Assembly: GCF_900215215.1 (NCBI RefSeq)
Contig: NZ_OBDR01000014.1
Coordinates: 1-44,510, forward strand
DNA from: Methanohalophilus euhalobius
Lineage (GTDB): Archaea; Halobacteriota; Methanosarcinia; Methanosarcinales; Methanosarcinaceae
Direction of reading: 5' to 3'
Length of the DNA stretch: 44,510 nucleotides
Made by a program: the position numbers and the translations under genes. A model generated the notes under the pieces. The model worked only from the letters and a program-made list of their open reading frames with translations. It was not told the origin of the DNA and ran no database searches. Below are positions 37,029 through 44,510 of this stretch, piece by piece. The first letter of the stretch is position 1; each line of letters starts with the position of its first letter.

Positions 37029-38132
37029 TTAAATTATACCCATATCTGAAAGCCTGTCGGGCAGGTATGTCTTTGTGACAAAGTCCAGACCCTTGCCCGC
37101 AAAGGCCTGCTGTTCTGCCTTTTTCCCAATATCAAGCTGCAGGTTAATCTGTTCTTTCCAGTAATCGGTTTCAAATCTCGGGTCTGTAAGTTCACTGCGC
37201 AGGGCATCGACATCCTTATCGGTCAATTTATCGGTGGACAATTCATACTCCACGATATCCGAAGGCTGCACTCCGACAAACTTGGCTGCAGGAGTTGCCA
37301 TGAACTCGGAAAGGTGGGCACTCTTGATGGCACCGTATGCAACTGAAGCATAGATACGATAGGACCAGGGGTCACCGTCAGTAAAAACCACAACTGGAAT
37401 ACCCAGCTCCTCATTCATACGCTTGATCATACGCCGGGTCGAGCGAGCGGGCTGGCCTTTGAGATGTACAAGTATAGCATCATTTAGTTCATCAAAACCA
37501 TTCTCAATCAAACGGGCATACATACCACCGGTCTCAATCGCTATTATAAATTTGGCATCATGATCTATGAAATCGATATTCTCCACATTGAAAGGGATCT
37601 GATAACCACTTTCACCCACATCCTCCTGGCAATGGATATCACGGTCCCCTCGCTTGGTCTCTTCCCGCAGCTGCAGGGGACCAAAAAGTGTAGCACCGTC
37701 TTCTTCGGGACGCATGTGGAAATATTCCCTCTGGAGACTGGAAATAATCTCAAGGTCCTCAACCAGACGATCACTTTCGGGTTGTTCCTTGAACTTGGCA
37801 ATATCCCAGTTCTCGGAAATATAGTATAATTCCCTCAAAGTTGAACCACGGTTATTCCCGATATGGTTCTTTAAAAGAAAATCAAGCACATGAGAGGTTT
37901 TCAATAACTGGAATGCACCTTTGACGGTCTTGGCACTTCTTTCACTCTCCCGGCCGCCATACACCCATACATCACTATTTTCATTAAATTCAATATTGTT
38001 CTTGGTTCTGCTGGGCATATTCACATAAGGAATCTTTCCATCCACAAAATGCGAATACAACTCCGATGCAAGACCCGTTAACCTTTGCTCTGCAAGCCTG
38101 TCATGCTCCTTACGGTGTTCATTCTTAGCCAT
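37029..38132 (-). CDS. top6A: DNA topoisomerase VI subunit A
   Basis: The 367-residue Spo11-like subunit cuts both DNA strands. The catalytic tyrosine is in [15 protein letters not shown] (about 96-110; the second Tyr is usually the nucleophile). The Toprim domain shows [14 protein letters not shown] (Glu) and the DxD of [20 protein letters not shown] (about 250-269). Full length. The ATG overlaps the last base of the top6B TAA stop, so the subunits are translationally coupled. Confidence 0.97.
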   Translation of the reverse strand: MAKNEHRKEHDRLAEQRLTGLASELYSHFVDGKIPYVNMPSRTKNNIEFNENSDVWVYGGRESERSAKTVKGAFQLLKTSHVLDFLLKNHIGNNRGSTLRELYYISENWDIAKFKEQPESDRLVEDLEIISSLQREYFHMRPEEDGATLFGPLQLREETKRGDRDIHCQEDVGESGYQIPFNVENIDFIDHDAKFIIAIETGGMYARLIENGFDELNDAILVHLKGQPARSTRRMIKRMNEELGIPVVVFTDGDPWSYRIYASVAYGAIKSAHLSEFMATPAAKFVGVQPSDIVEYELSTDKLTDKDVDALRSELTDPRFETDYWKEQINLQLDIGKKAEQQAFAGKGLDFVTKTYLPDRLSDMGII

Positions 38133-39985
38133 TATACAACCCCTTTTATCGCTCTGGCACCTGTAACAATCTCTTCCTCAACCCCTTCAACAATAGGAGG
38201 TTCTTTTATAGAATCCAGATCCGATGGGTCAGGTAACCGGTAATTCACGGCAAAAGCCTCACCTGGCCTGAGAACAATTTTCCATATGTAATCATAATCA
38301 TTGCCCATACTGACCACTTTGGGTGACGGGGTTGCCTCGACCTGGAAAGGCAACATCTCATGTAATTTGAATTCTACTTTCTTACTTCCAAAATTCTTTG
38401 TCCTGATGGATACATTGGTATTACCATCATCATATTGCCTGTCAACGAGCAGGTTGCCCATTACCCTGGCAACAACAGGATTGATATCCGGTACTTCCCT
38501 GTCAAGTGTTTCTGCCAGTTTTTCCGCCATGCGGGGCAATACCTTGTTAATAATAACTTCCTTTTCCTTGCGTTTTTTAAGGGAACCCTTCTTTTTAAGG
38601 AAGCGGTTTAGTTTCCTTCCCGCCTCTTTGAGGGCCAGTTCAACTTCCGCCTGAATCTCAGGGATATCCGCAATGGCATCCTTGGATTCAGATGTAAAAG
38701 GCACATTTGTGGATGCAACATGTATAAGCAATACCAGAGGCCCAATCGGTAGCCCTCCGCCCGGTTGGTCAATGCCGTATTGTTTCCATTTGATACCTTC
38801 CACGCCATGTGTAGTCACACAGCCTCCCTGCTGATACAGAAGAGGAACCCGATTGGCAAACCTCATTATATTGACCCTGTCATCCTTTTGCAGGTTGCCT
38901 CCGTAAGCAATCCCAACTTCCACGACAAAAGGATTACCGGAATACACTGAGGGAGTACGTGTGGTAGTTGCAATAAAGTCCACATTGAACTCTTTCTCCA
39001 GACCTTTGTAAATCAACTCTTCCCCGATAGGAGACAGACAATCCGTAGGAGGAGACATGATTTTTACTTTCTGGAAAGCTTCCAGAAGACGTTTTGCACC
39101 TTCCCTTTCAATGGTGTGCGGGTCCATATCCTCATCAAGCCCGGCAGCATTGCAGATTTCCTCTGCTGTGAGTAACCCTATCTTGGAAAAGGAATATCTC
39201 AGAAATGGAGCAAGTCTCTGCCTGCCGGTATAACGCAACATCTTCATGAGCGTACCCAGTTCAATGCCATGGGGATGCGGCAGGATCTCGCTTGCAGGTT
39301 CGGGTATTTTATCAGTGGCCCTTTCAAATATCCTCTCATCACCTTCAGGGTCAATGAGTTTTATGCGGGCATGGGGATTTACAATGGCTGTGGCCTTGAG
39401 ATATTCCTCTACCGATTGGCGGCGCCCCTTTACATAGGTAGCCTCCATTTCCATCTCCACCCGGGTTCCATGGGGACGATCCCATTCGGTTATTTCATCT
39501 TTCAATATCTCGGGATCATTGGTACGGGTATTGATCATCAGTTCATAATAGTGAGCCGGGGACTGGGAGCCTATCTTTGAAATAATCCTGGTAGCATGGC
39601 CTGCTGTCAGCTGGGAATAGAGGACCGCTGCAGAGATACCGATACCCTGCTGACCCCTGCTCTGTTTGAGAGCATGAAAGCGGGAACCGTAAAGCAGTTT
39701 GGCAAAAACCCGCGGAATCTGATCTTTCACAATACCCGGACCATTGTCCTCAATAATCACAACGACCCCACTTTTACCCGAACGTTTGATATGAAGCATA
39801 ATATCAGGTAGTATCCCTGATTCCTCACAGGCATCCAGAGAGTTATCCACCGCTTCCTTTATAGTAGTAATAAGACTTCGGGGGGCCGAATCAAAACCCA
39901 GTATCTGTCTGTTCTTTTCGAAAAATTCGGCTACACTTATTGACTGTTGTTTTTTTGCAAGTTCTTCCGCAATTGGTGCTGGCAT
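38132..39985 (-). CDS. top6B: DNA topoisomerase VI subunit B
   Basis: The 617-residue ATPase subunit of the GHKL family drives strand passage. Motifs: [20 protein letters not shown] (about 42-61), [14 protein letters not shown] (about 77-90), and [16 protein letters not shown] (about 109-124). The transducer and the C-terminal Ig-like domain ([18 protein letters not shown]) are present. ATG 39985 has a GATGAAGG site. An AAATATATAAATATATG element at 40057-40073 is a strong TATA box about 75 bp upstream. Confidence 0.97.
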   Translation of the reverse strand: MPAPIAEELAKKQQSISVAEFFEKNRQILGFDSAPRSLITTIKEAVDNSLDACEESGILPDIMLHIKRSGKSGVVVIIEDNGPGIVKDQIPRVFAKLLYGSRFHALKQSRGQQGIGISAAVLYSQLTAGHATRIISKIGSQSPAHYYELMINTRTNDPEILKDEITEWDRPHGTRVEMEMEATYVKGRRQSVEEYLKATAIVNPHARIKLIDPEGDERIFERATDKIPEPASEILPHPHGIELGTLMKMLRYTGRQRLAPFLRYSFSKIGLLTAEEICNAAGLDEDMDPHTIEREGAKRLLEAFQKVKIMSPPTDCLSPIGEELIYKGLEKEFNVDFIATTTRTPSVYSGNPFVVEVGIAYGGNLQKDDRVNIMRFANRVPLLYQQGGCVTTHGVEGIKWKQYGIDQPGGGLPIGPLVLLIHVASTNVPFTSESKDAIADIPEIQAEVELALKEAGRKLNRFLKKKGSLKKRKEKEVIINKVLPRMAEKLAETLDREVPDINPVVARVMGNLLVDRQYDDGNTNVSIRTKNFGSKKVEFKLHEMLPFQVEATPSPKVVSMGNDYDYIWKIVLRPGEAFAVNYRLPDPSDLDSIKEPPIVEGVEEEIVTGARAIKGVV

Positions 39986-40056
39986 TGAACCTTCATCCCC
40001 TTAAAAACAAATTTCCTGCAAAATTAAGACCACAGGAGACGCTACAATATAGTTAG

Positions 40057-40073
40057 CATATATTTATATATTT
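40057..40073 (-). promoter_or_regulatory. TATA box of the top6B-top6A operon
   Basis: The minus strand reads AAATATATAAATATATG here, giving a start near 40035-40040 and a leader of about 50 nt to the top6B ATG at 39985. It lies immediately after the stop codon of the deaminase gene (40075). Confidence 0.6.
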
Positions 40074-40074
40074 G

Positions 40075-40527
40075 TTAGTATGGCGCACTTTTCCCTATAT
40101 CCTCATTCCAGAGCTCAGGATATTCCAGAATAAATTCCTTCATCAACATTTTACATTCAGATATATCCAGGTCAACCACCTCAACTCCTTTGCTACGCAG
40201 GAAATCCTGTGCTCCTTCAAAGGTTTCTGACTCCCCGGCAACCACTTTTTTAATACCAAACTGCACCACAGCACCGGCACACAGGTAGCAGGGCATAAGG
40301 GTGGAATACAACACTGTATCCGCATAACTTCCAATTCTGCCCGCATCCCTCATACAGGAAATTTCCGCATGTGCAAGTGGATCGTCGTCCTGAACCCTGA
40401 GATTATGCCCTCTTCCGATAATTTTTCCATTCTTCACAAGTACAGAGCCTATGGGGATGCCACCTTTATCGCGGCTGGCCATGGCTTCATTTATTGCTTC
40501 TTTCATGAATTGATCCATTTCACTCAT
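40075..40527 (-). CDS. Cytosine deaminase-like nucleoside/base deaminase (FCY1-like)
   Basis: The 150-residue zinc deaminase has HAEIS (His-Ala-Glu, about 53-57) and LMPCYLCAGAVV (PCxxC, about 78-89), the zinc site and catalytic Glu. The segments GGIPIGSVLVKNGKIIGRGHNLR and EYPELWNEDIG at the C-terminus recall yeast cytosine deaminase (Fcy1), more than tRNA adenosine deaminase TadA. It may salvage cytosine to uracil or act on a related base such as guanine. It overlaps the U32 gene stop by 8 nt, so it is coupled. A second in-frame ATG at 40518 is possible. Confidence 0.82.
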   Translation of the reverse strand: MSEMDQFMKEAINEAMASRDKGGIPIGSVLVKNGKIIGRGHNLRVQDDDPLAHAEISCMRDAGRIGSYADTVLYSTLMPCYLCAGAVVQFGIKKVVAGESETFEGAQDFLRSKGVEVVDLDISECKMLMKEFILEYPELWNEDIGKSAPY

Positions 40528-41746
40528 TCCCGGATGTATCAGGATCTGCTATCCTGAATACCTTATCATTGGGCCTGACCCTGCCATCTACCGCAAGCCC
40601 CACATCCATACCTTTTTCAGCTGATTTAATAGTATTACCTGTCACCTGCATGGAAGATACATGCTGTTCAAGATGGGTATTTTCCCCTTCAATCAGAATC
40701 GTATCACCTATATTAAGGCCAGAATCAGTAAGCTTCACATATGCAGCACTCTGATTCTTATAATAATTTACAACCTCACCTACAAGTTCTTTGTGGGTTT
40801 GCGAAACATTCATGTCTTTTTCCACAATGAAACCTTCCCGGGAAGGAATGCCGAAATAGAAACCTGTAGAAAAACCTCTGTTATAAACAGCACAAAGCTG
40901 TTGATTCCATTCAGGTACCCTGTTGCTTTCAAATTCCCCGCTTCTGCAGGCCTCCAGAGCCTCTGAGTAACATCGGGATACAGTAGAAATGTATCTTGAG
41001 TCACGTAATCGTCCTTCAATCTTGAAGGCATCTATCCCGGCTTCCACAAGTTGGGGAATATGTTCAATCATGCACAGGTCCCTGGCACTTAGCAGGTATT
41101 TTCCACCCACCTGCACCTGTGACCCGTCATCCGCATTGAGTGTCCATTCCCATCTACACGGCTGGGTACATTGACCACAGTTACCGGATTTACCCAGAAG
41201 ATATGCCGAAAGATAGCATCTACCGGAAATCGCCTGACACATAGCCCCGTGAACGAAAACCTCCAGTTCAATATCAGTATTCTGTCTGATTTGTTTTATT
41301 TGATCAAGACTTAGCTCGCGCGATAGAATAATGCGGCTTGCACCCAGAGAACCATAAAATTCTGCCGTATTTGCATTGGAAACATTGGCCTGTGTGGAAA
41401 TATGTATATCAAGTCCCATAGAAGATGCCTGTAATATCACAGCAGGATCCCAGGCTACGATTGCATCCACTTTTGCTTTTTTAGCAACGTTGAGGATAGC
41501 CGATAAATCAAAAGCGTCTTCAGGATATATGACAGAATTGACAACAAGATAGGCTTTCAACCCTTTTTTTCGTACCGATTTTACAAAGCCTGAAAGATTA
41601 TCCACAGTAATCGTCTTTGCGCGAGAACGCAGGCTCAGCCGATCTACGGAAAAATATACAGCATCTGCATACTGTGAACATGCATAAAGGGTACCTTCAT
41701 CCCTTACACCTACTACAAGTTCAGGTACAGGGTAATTAGAATCCAT
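40520..41746 (-). CDS. U32-family peptidase-like protein
   Basis: The 408-residue protein belongs to the U32 group. It begins with PELVVGVRDEGTLYACSQYADAVYF. The family signature ELEVFVHGAMCQAISGRCYLSAYLLGKSGNCGQCTQPCRW (about 158-197) contains the four Cys that may bind a metal or Fe-S cluster; KIEGRLRDSRYISTVSRCYSEAL follows. The C-terminal 100 residues look like a small beta-barrel domain. Bacterial relatives (TrhP, RlhA) hydroxylate tRNA or rRNA bases rather than act as peptidases, so an RNA role is more likely here. The start has no clear Shine-Dalgarno sequence. Confidence 0.85.
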   Translation of the reverse strand: MDSNYPVPELVVGVRDEGTLYACSQYADAVYFSVDRLSLRSRAKTITVDNLSGFVKSVRKKGLKAYLVVNSVIYPEDAFDLSAILNVAKKAKVDAIVAWDPAVILQASSMGLDIHISTQANVSNANTAEFYGSLGASRIILSRELSLDQIKQIRQNTDIELEVFVHGAMCQAISGRCYLSAYLLGKSGNCGQCTQPCRWEWTLNADDGSQVQVGGKYLLSARDLCMIEHIPQLVEAGIDAFKIEGRLRDSRYISTVSRCYSEALEACRSGEFESNRVPEWNQQLCAVYNRGFSTGFYFGIPSREGFIVEKDMNVSQTHKELVGEVVNYYKNQSAAYVKLTDSGLNIGDTILIEGENTHLEQHVSSMQVTGNTIKSAEKGMDVGLAVDGRVRPNDKVFRIADPDTSGNE

Positions 41747-41790
41747 GGGTAGAAAAAGATCAGTTATGATATAGAGTTTTTGTCTTTATA

Positions 41791-41970
41791 TCAGGGATTT
41801 CGCAGGAAATTGTTATAACCGGTTGCTACAAAAACAAGAACCGTTCCCATCATGACCTCTTCCATCTGTGGAATATAAAGTTCCGAGCCGGATGTTACAA
41901 GATATAGGCCAAGTGCAACGGTGAAACTTGTGAGAAGTAGCCCGATAATCATATCCTCAATGTCTGGCAT
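41791..41970 (-). CDS. Small membrane protein, 59 aa
   Basis: A short frame starts with ATG 41970 (MPDIEDMIIG) and ends in TGA at 41791. Two hydrophobic segments are clear: IIGLLLTSFTVALGLYLVT (about 8-26) and MMGTVLVFVATGYNNF (about 40-55), separated by a polar loop SGSELYIPQMEEV. It is a plausible two-helix membrane protein with both ends on the same side. I do not recognise a family. The Shine-Dalgarno is weak (AGAGCGA). It lies between the permease and the U32 gene, on the same strand. Confidence 0.6.
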   Translation of the reverse strand: MPDIEDMIIGLLLTSFTVALGLYLVTSGSELYIPQMEEVMMGTVLVFVATGYNNFLRNP

Positions 41971-42127
41971 GTTTTTCGCTCTGATTCAGTTTTGGTATGA
42001 ATGCAAAGTGAAAACGATATGATATGTATATGTATTTTTGCAGAAGGAATAAAATAAAAAATAGTGTATAAAAACAAACAAAAAATTAAAAGAATGGGAT
42101 TTTAGACAGCTAGAAAATATAGGAGTG

Positions 42128-42160
42128 AGCATTTCCGGTTAGGAGAAACCCGGAAATGCT
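42128..42160 (-). terminator. Hairpin terminator after the methylamine permease
   Basis: AGCATTTCCGG (42128-42138) and CCGGAAATGCT (42150-42160) form a perfect 11-bp stem with an 11-nt loop, starting 15 nt after the permease stop. On the minus strand the stem is followed, about 30 nt on, by TTCTTTTAATTTTTTG (near 42075-42095), so it looks like a transcript end. Confidence 0.6.
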
Positions 42161-42175
42161 TTCGACAAATCCCAC

Positions 42176-43693
42176 TCACTTCTTTTTACTGGAGGAGATA
42201 TTTGAAACAAGGCTGACAGCACTGATTGTTTCCTTTTCCTTATATGCCTCATTCCTGGAGTAGAACCAAAGTGGCAGATAAATTGCCAGTACTATGAATC
42301 CTACCCAGGTTGAAGTCCATCCGACTTCAAGACTGTTAAGATAGACTACACCCACAAGACATAGGGGGATGTTGAATAGACCAAATAGCAATGCAATGTT
42401 CTTCCAGCCTGTTGGTGCCTTGAAAGGCCTGTCTAGTGCGGCCATTTCAGGGTTCAATTTGGCTTTTACATAGGCAAATAGACTGATACCGTTTGCACAT
42501 GTGTAACCAATAGCAGATGCTGCAAGGATTGCAGTAGGTGTACCCATGGATATCAACAACAAGTTGAAAATACCGATTACTACCATTGCCACAATGGGGG
42601 TACCGGAGGAATTTAGCTTACCAAAAACTTTTGGCAGGTTTCCTTCAGTAGCCATTGAGTGCATTGCCCTGGCAGAACCAAGATAAGCAGTCTGAATGAT
42701 TAGTACCATTGCCGCAATCAGCATGACAATCGCAACTATTGCACCCGCAGATCCAAAGGCAGCCTGTGCCACAGGGATCATTGGAGAGATCGGCTCGGCT
42801 ATTGTGCCCTCAACACCAAGTACACCAATTACTGCTGCCTGTACAAGTACGAAAGAGAAGAAACATACTACACCACAGACAAACAGAGCTTTTGGTATGT
42901 CAGATCCCGGATTCTTGTATTCAGGGCCATAGACAGCCGCTGTTTCCCAGGCACAGGCACTCCACTGGGCCATTGCAAAGAGACCAAGAAGTATCAATAT
43001 ATGGTGAGCATCCCATGCCCAATCTGCCGGAAGCCACTGACTTGTAATATTAGACATTACCACATCACCGGTTGCAAAGGGTGCCAGAGTAATGACAATA
43101 AGAGGCAACAGTGAAAGGGCTGCTAATATGTAACCTGCAAGTGCACCACCCTCAAGACCACGGTAATTTACAAGGATAAGCCCACCGAATATTACTATTC
43201 CCGCAACCAGAGAAAGCTGGTATTCAGAAAATGTTTCTGCAAGTATGGGGAAGAGATTGTACGTATAACTACCGACAAGGATGGCATATATCGCAAGTAC
43301 AGGATTCCATGCAAACCAGTAACTCCAGGCACTGAAACCACCTATCAATTTACTTTTATCGAATTTTCCCGTGTAATCTTTTGTTTTAAACACATTTTGT
43401 GCAAATCCGGGAAGACCCGATGCATGGGGAAAAGCTGTTGCAAGTTCACCATAGGCAAGATTTTGCATAAAGCCCTGGAATACAGAAAGACCCCAAACTA
43501 TTATTGCAGCTGATGATACCCAAAGAGGGAAATATCCCAGAGAAGGCAGGATCAACAGCGGGACACCAAGTGCGATGGCAAGTCCCTGTTTCCAGTCAAT
43601 AGTACGTTCCAGTTCACTGGCATCGCACACGACTTTACTACATTGTTCCGCATGATGCAGATCAACTCCTGCATCACCTTTTTCTTCGCTCAT
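42176..43693 (-). CDS. APC-family permease, probable methylamine transporter
   Basis: The 505-residue integral membrane protein has about 12 hydrophobic segments and belongs to the amino acid-polyamine-cation superfamily: GLAIALGVPLLILPSLGYFPLW near residue 38, GYILAALSLLPLIVITLAPF, WSACAWETAAVYGPEYKNPGSDIPKAL (the conserved loop), and FYSRNEAYKEKE at the end. In Methanosarcina, genes called mttP, mtbP and mtmP next to methylamine methyltransferases belong to this group. Its position just after mtbB suggests dimethylamine uptake, but betaine or amino acid transport cannot be excluded. ATG 43693 has GGTG six bases upstream; the GTG 43705 is less likely. Confidence 0.82.
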   Translation of the reverse strand: MSEEKGDAGVDLHHAEQCSKVVCDASELERTIDWKQGLAIALGVPLLILPSLGYFPLWVSSAAIIVWGLSVFQGFMQNLAYGELATAFPHASGLPGFAQNVFKTKDYTGKFDKSKLIGGFSAWSYWFAWNPVLAIYAILVGSYTYNLFPILAETFSEYQLSLVAGIVIFGGLILVNYRGLEGGALAGYILAALSLLPLIVITLAPFATGDVVMSNITSQWLPADWAWDAHHILILLGLFAMAQWSACAWETAAVYGPEYKNPGSDIPKALFVCGVVCFFSFVLVQAAVIGVLGVEGTIAEPISPMIPVAQAAFGSAGAIVAIVMLIAAMVLIIQTAYLGSARAMHSMATEGNLPKVFGKLNSSGTPIVAMVVIGIFNLLLISMGTPTAILAASAIGYTCANGISLFAYVKAKLNPEMAALDRPFKAPTGWKNIALLFGLFNIPLCLVGVVYLNSLEVGWTSTWVGFIVLAIYLPLWFYSRNEAYKEKETISAVSLVSNISSSKKK

Positions 43694-43747
43694 AAGAAAC
43701 ACCACGCTCCTTTTTATTGAAATGTATTATAGAGATAATAAATTAAA

Positions 43748-43764
43748 ACCGGGAAACTCCCGGT
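43748..43764 (-). terminator. Terminator-like hairpin after mtbB
   Basis: ACCGGGA-AAC-TCCCGGT is a perfect 7-bp stem with a 3-nt loop 8 nt after the mtbB stop codon, followed on the minus strand by TTTTAATTTATTATC. It would end or attenuate the abundant mtbB message before the permease gene. Confidence 0.6.
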
Positions 43765-43772
43765 CTTTTTAT

Positions 43773-44510
43773 TTATCCAGTGATATCCCTGAATTTATCG
43801 CAGCAGTTGATATCAATATCGAGAAGTTTCTCAATATTCATCTTGGATGCGATACCTTTGGCACATCCTGGCACGGATGTAAGTACACCAATATCAAGTT
43901 CTTCACGGATATCCCTCATGACATATTCGTCACTCAGGTCAAGTGCCTGTACACCGAGTTTCTTGGCAACATAATCCTTGGCTTCATTTATGCGCATGTT
44001 CTTGGAGAACTGCATCCTGGCAACAAGGTCACCGCCTGCACGCATACCTGTAAGACCGGAGGCCATGATGTGTGAGATTGGCATACCTATCGGGTCGCCA
44101 ACTCCTATCTATATACCATCGACACCGGCAATCTCGACCATTGCCTTGCTGGCACGGGTTACTGCATCGATTGGTGGAGTCTCGAACATTGGGATACCCC
44201 CGACACCCATACCCATGTCAACATGACAGGGGATGTTTGCAGTTTCAACTGCTGCTTTGGTGAAGGTTACTGCACGGGCAAGGTTCCATGCGGAAGACTT
44301 GCTTGTGTTGGTGTTACAGACCGGACCGAACACGTTTGCACCTGCTTCTTCTGCAAGGGGTGCCTGCTCGTGTGGCCATAGACCTGCAAGAGCCTTACCT
44401 TCAAACTCAAGTTCGCCGTGCATACCAAGAGTACATTCTCCGGCCATACCTGCTTCAATGTAGATGTTAGGGAATTCTTCCCGCAGTGCCTTGATAGAAT
44501 AAAGGGAAGC
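43773..44510 (-). CDS. mtbB: Dimethylamine methyltransferase MtbB, pyrrolysine protein (partial, 5' end outside)
   Basis: The 3' half of the gene is present (245 residues). It reads ...[22 protein letters not shown]-like segments, [19 protein letters not shown], and EIAGVDGI, then TAG (44111-44109), then [34 protein letters not shown] to the end ...[13 protein letters not shown]. The amber codon is translated as pyrrolysine in MtbB, which methylates its corrinoid protein MtbC from dimethylamine. The TAG is followed by 111 codons, as I remember for Methanosarcina MtbB (Pyl356 of 467), so the identification is firm. Annotators who treat TAG as stop will see two false ORFs. The stop codon is TAA. 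Confidence 0.95.
44109..44111 (-). other. Pyrrolysine (UAG) codon of mtbB
   Basis: The codon reads TAG on the minus strand inside ...GVDGI-TAG-IGVGDP..., where methylamine methyltransferases carry pyrrolysine. It implies that the organism has tRNA-Pyl and pylS-pylBCD elsewhere. Confidence 0.95.

Noticed and set aside
44109-44111. mtbB as a frameshifted or nonsense pseudogene
   Set aside because: The frame is continuous across the TAG and the codon is at the position of pyrrolysine in this family.

Overview
The window comes from a halophilic, methylotrophic methanogen of the Methanosarcinales, most probably Methanohalophilus. Four things support this. The translation machinery is archaeal (RNA polymerase with split A'/A'' and B'/B'' subunits, RpoH, L30e, NusA-like KH protein, EF-1A/EF-2, Topo VI, separate Kae1 and Bud32). 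Ribosome binding sites match an archaeal 16S tail (GGAGG, GGTGATC). A dimethylamine methyltransferase gene (mtbB) carries an in-frame amber (pyrrolysine) codon. A glycine betaine synthesis cluster (glycine sarcosine and sarcosine dimethylglycine methyltransferases) is of the type characterised in Methanohalophilus portucalensis.

Layout. 1-2800: start of a transposase, a secreted S1 protease whose 3' end abuts it, an AT-rich gap, a hypothetical gene, tRNA-Arg and a small winged-helix protein. 2840-16515 (minus strand): tRNA-Lys, rpoH, rpoB'', rpoB', rpoA', rpoA'', rpl30e, nusA, rpsL, rpsG, fusA, tuf and rpsJ, in the classical archaeal order, closed by a terminator. 16660-25600: SAM metabolism and osmolyte synthesis. 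metK, ahcY, gsmt, sdmt and a PfkB kinase form a minus-strand series. It is flanked by an archaeal-type S-inosyl/adenosylhomocysteine hydrolase on one side and an SAH/5'-deoxyadenosine deaminase on the other. A six-copy 25-bp tandem repeat lies directly upstream of metK. 25600-31300: an HD hydrolase, the archaeal CoA pathway genes (phosphopantothenate synthetase, pantoate kinase, CoaBC), a MtaA-like methylcobalamin:CoM methyltransferase and an EamA transporter. 31400-35000: small accessory genes, including two whose reading frames are interrupted by TAG, then an ITPase. 35100-40000: Bud32, Kae1, a small hypothetical gene and topoisomerase VI A/B. 40000-44510: a cytosine-deaminase-like gene, a U32 peptidase-family gene, a 59-residue membrane protein, an APC permease and the 3' half of mtbB.

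How the genes work together. Betaine synthesis uses three SAM per glycine and releases three SAH. The cluster supplies SAM (MetK), does the methylations (GSMT, SDMT) and clears SAH (AhcY, probably with an adenosine-kinase-like PfkB). The flanking deaminase plus second hydrolase could form a parallel route through S-inosylhomocysteine.

Most notable observations: (i) two non-methyltransferase genes read through TAG in frame, one with a perfect hairpin 4 nt after the TAG, while none of the gene ends I read in this window uses TAG; (ii) the tandem repeat array upstream of the osmolyte operon; (iii) a palindrome-rich region upstream of the second SAH-type hydrolase. All functions are inferred from reading the sequence; no database search was run.
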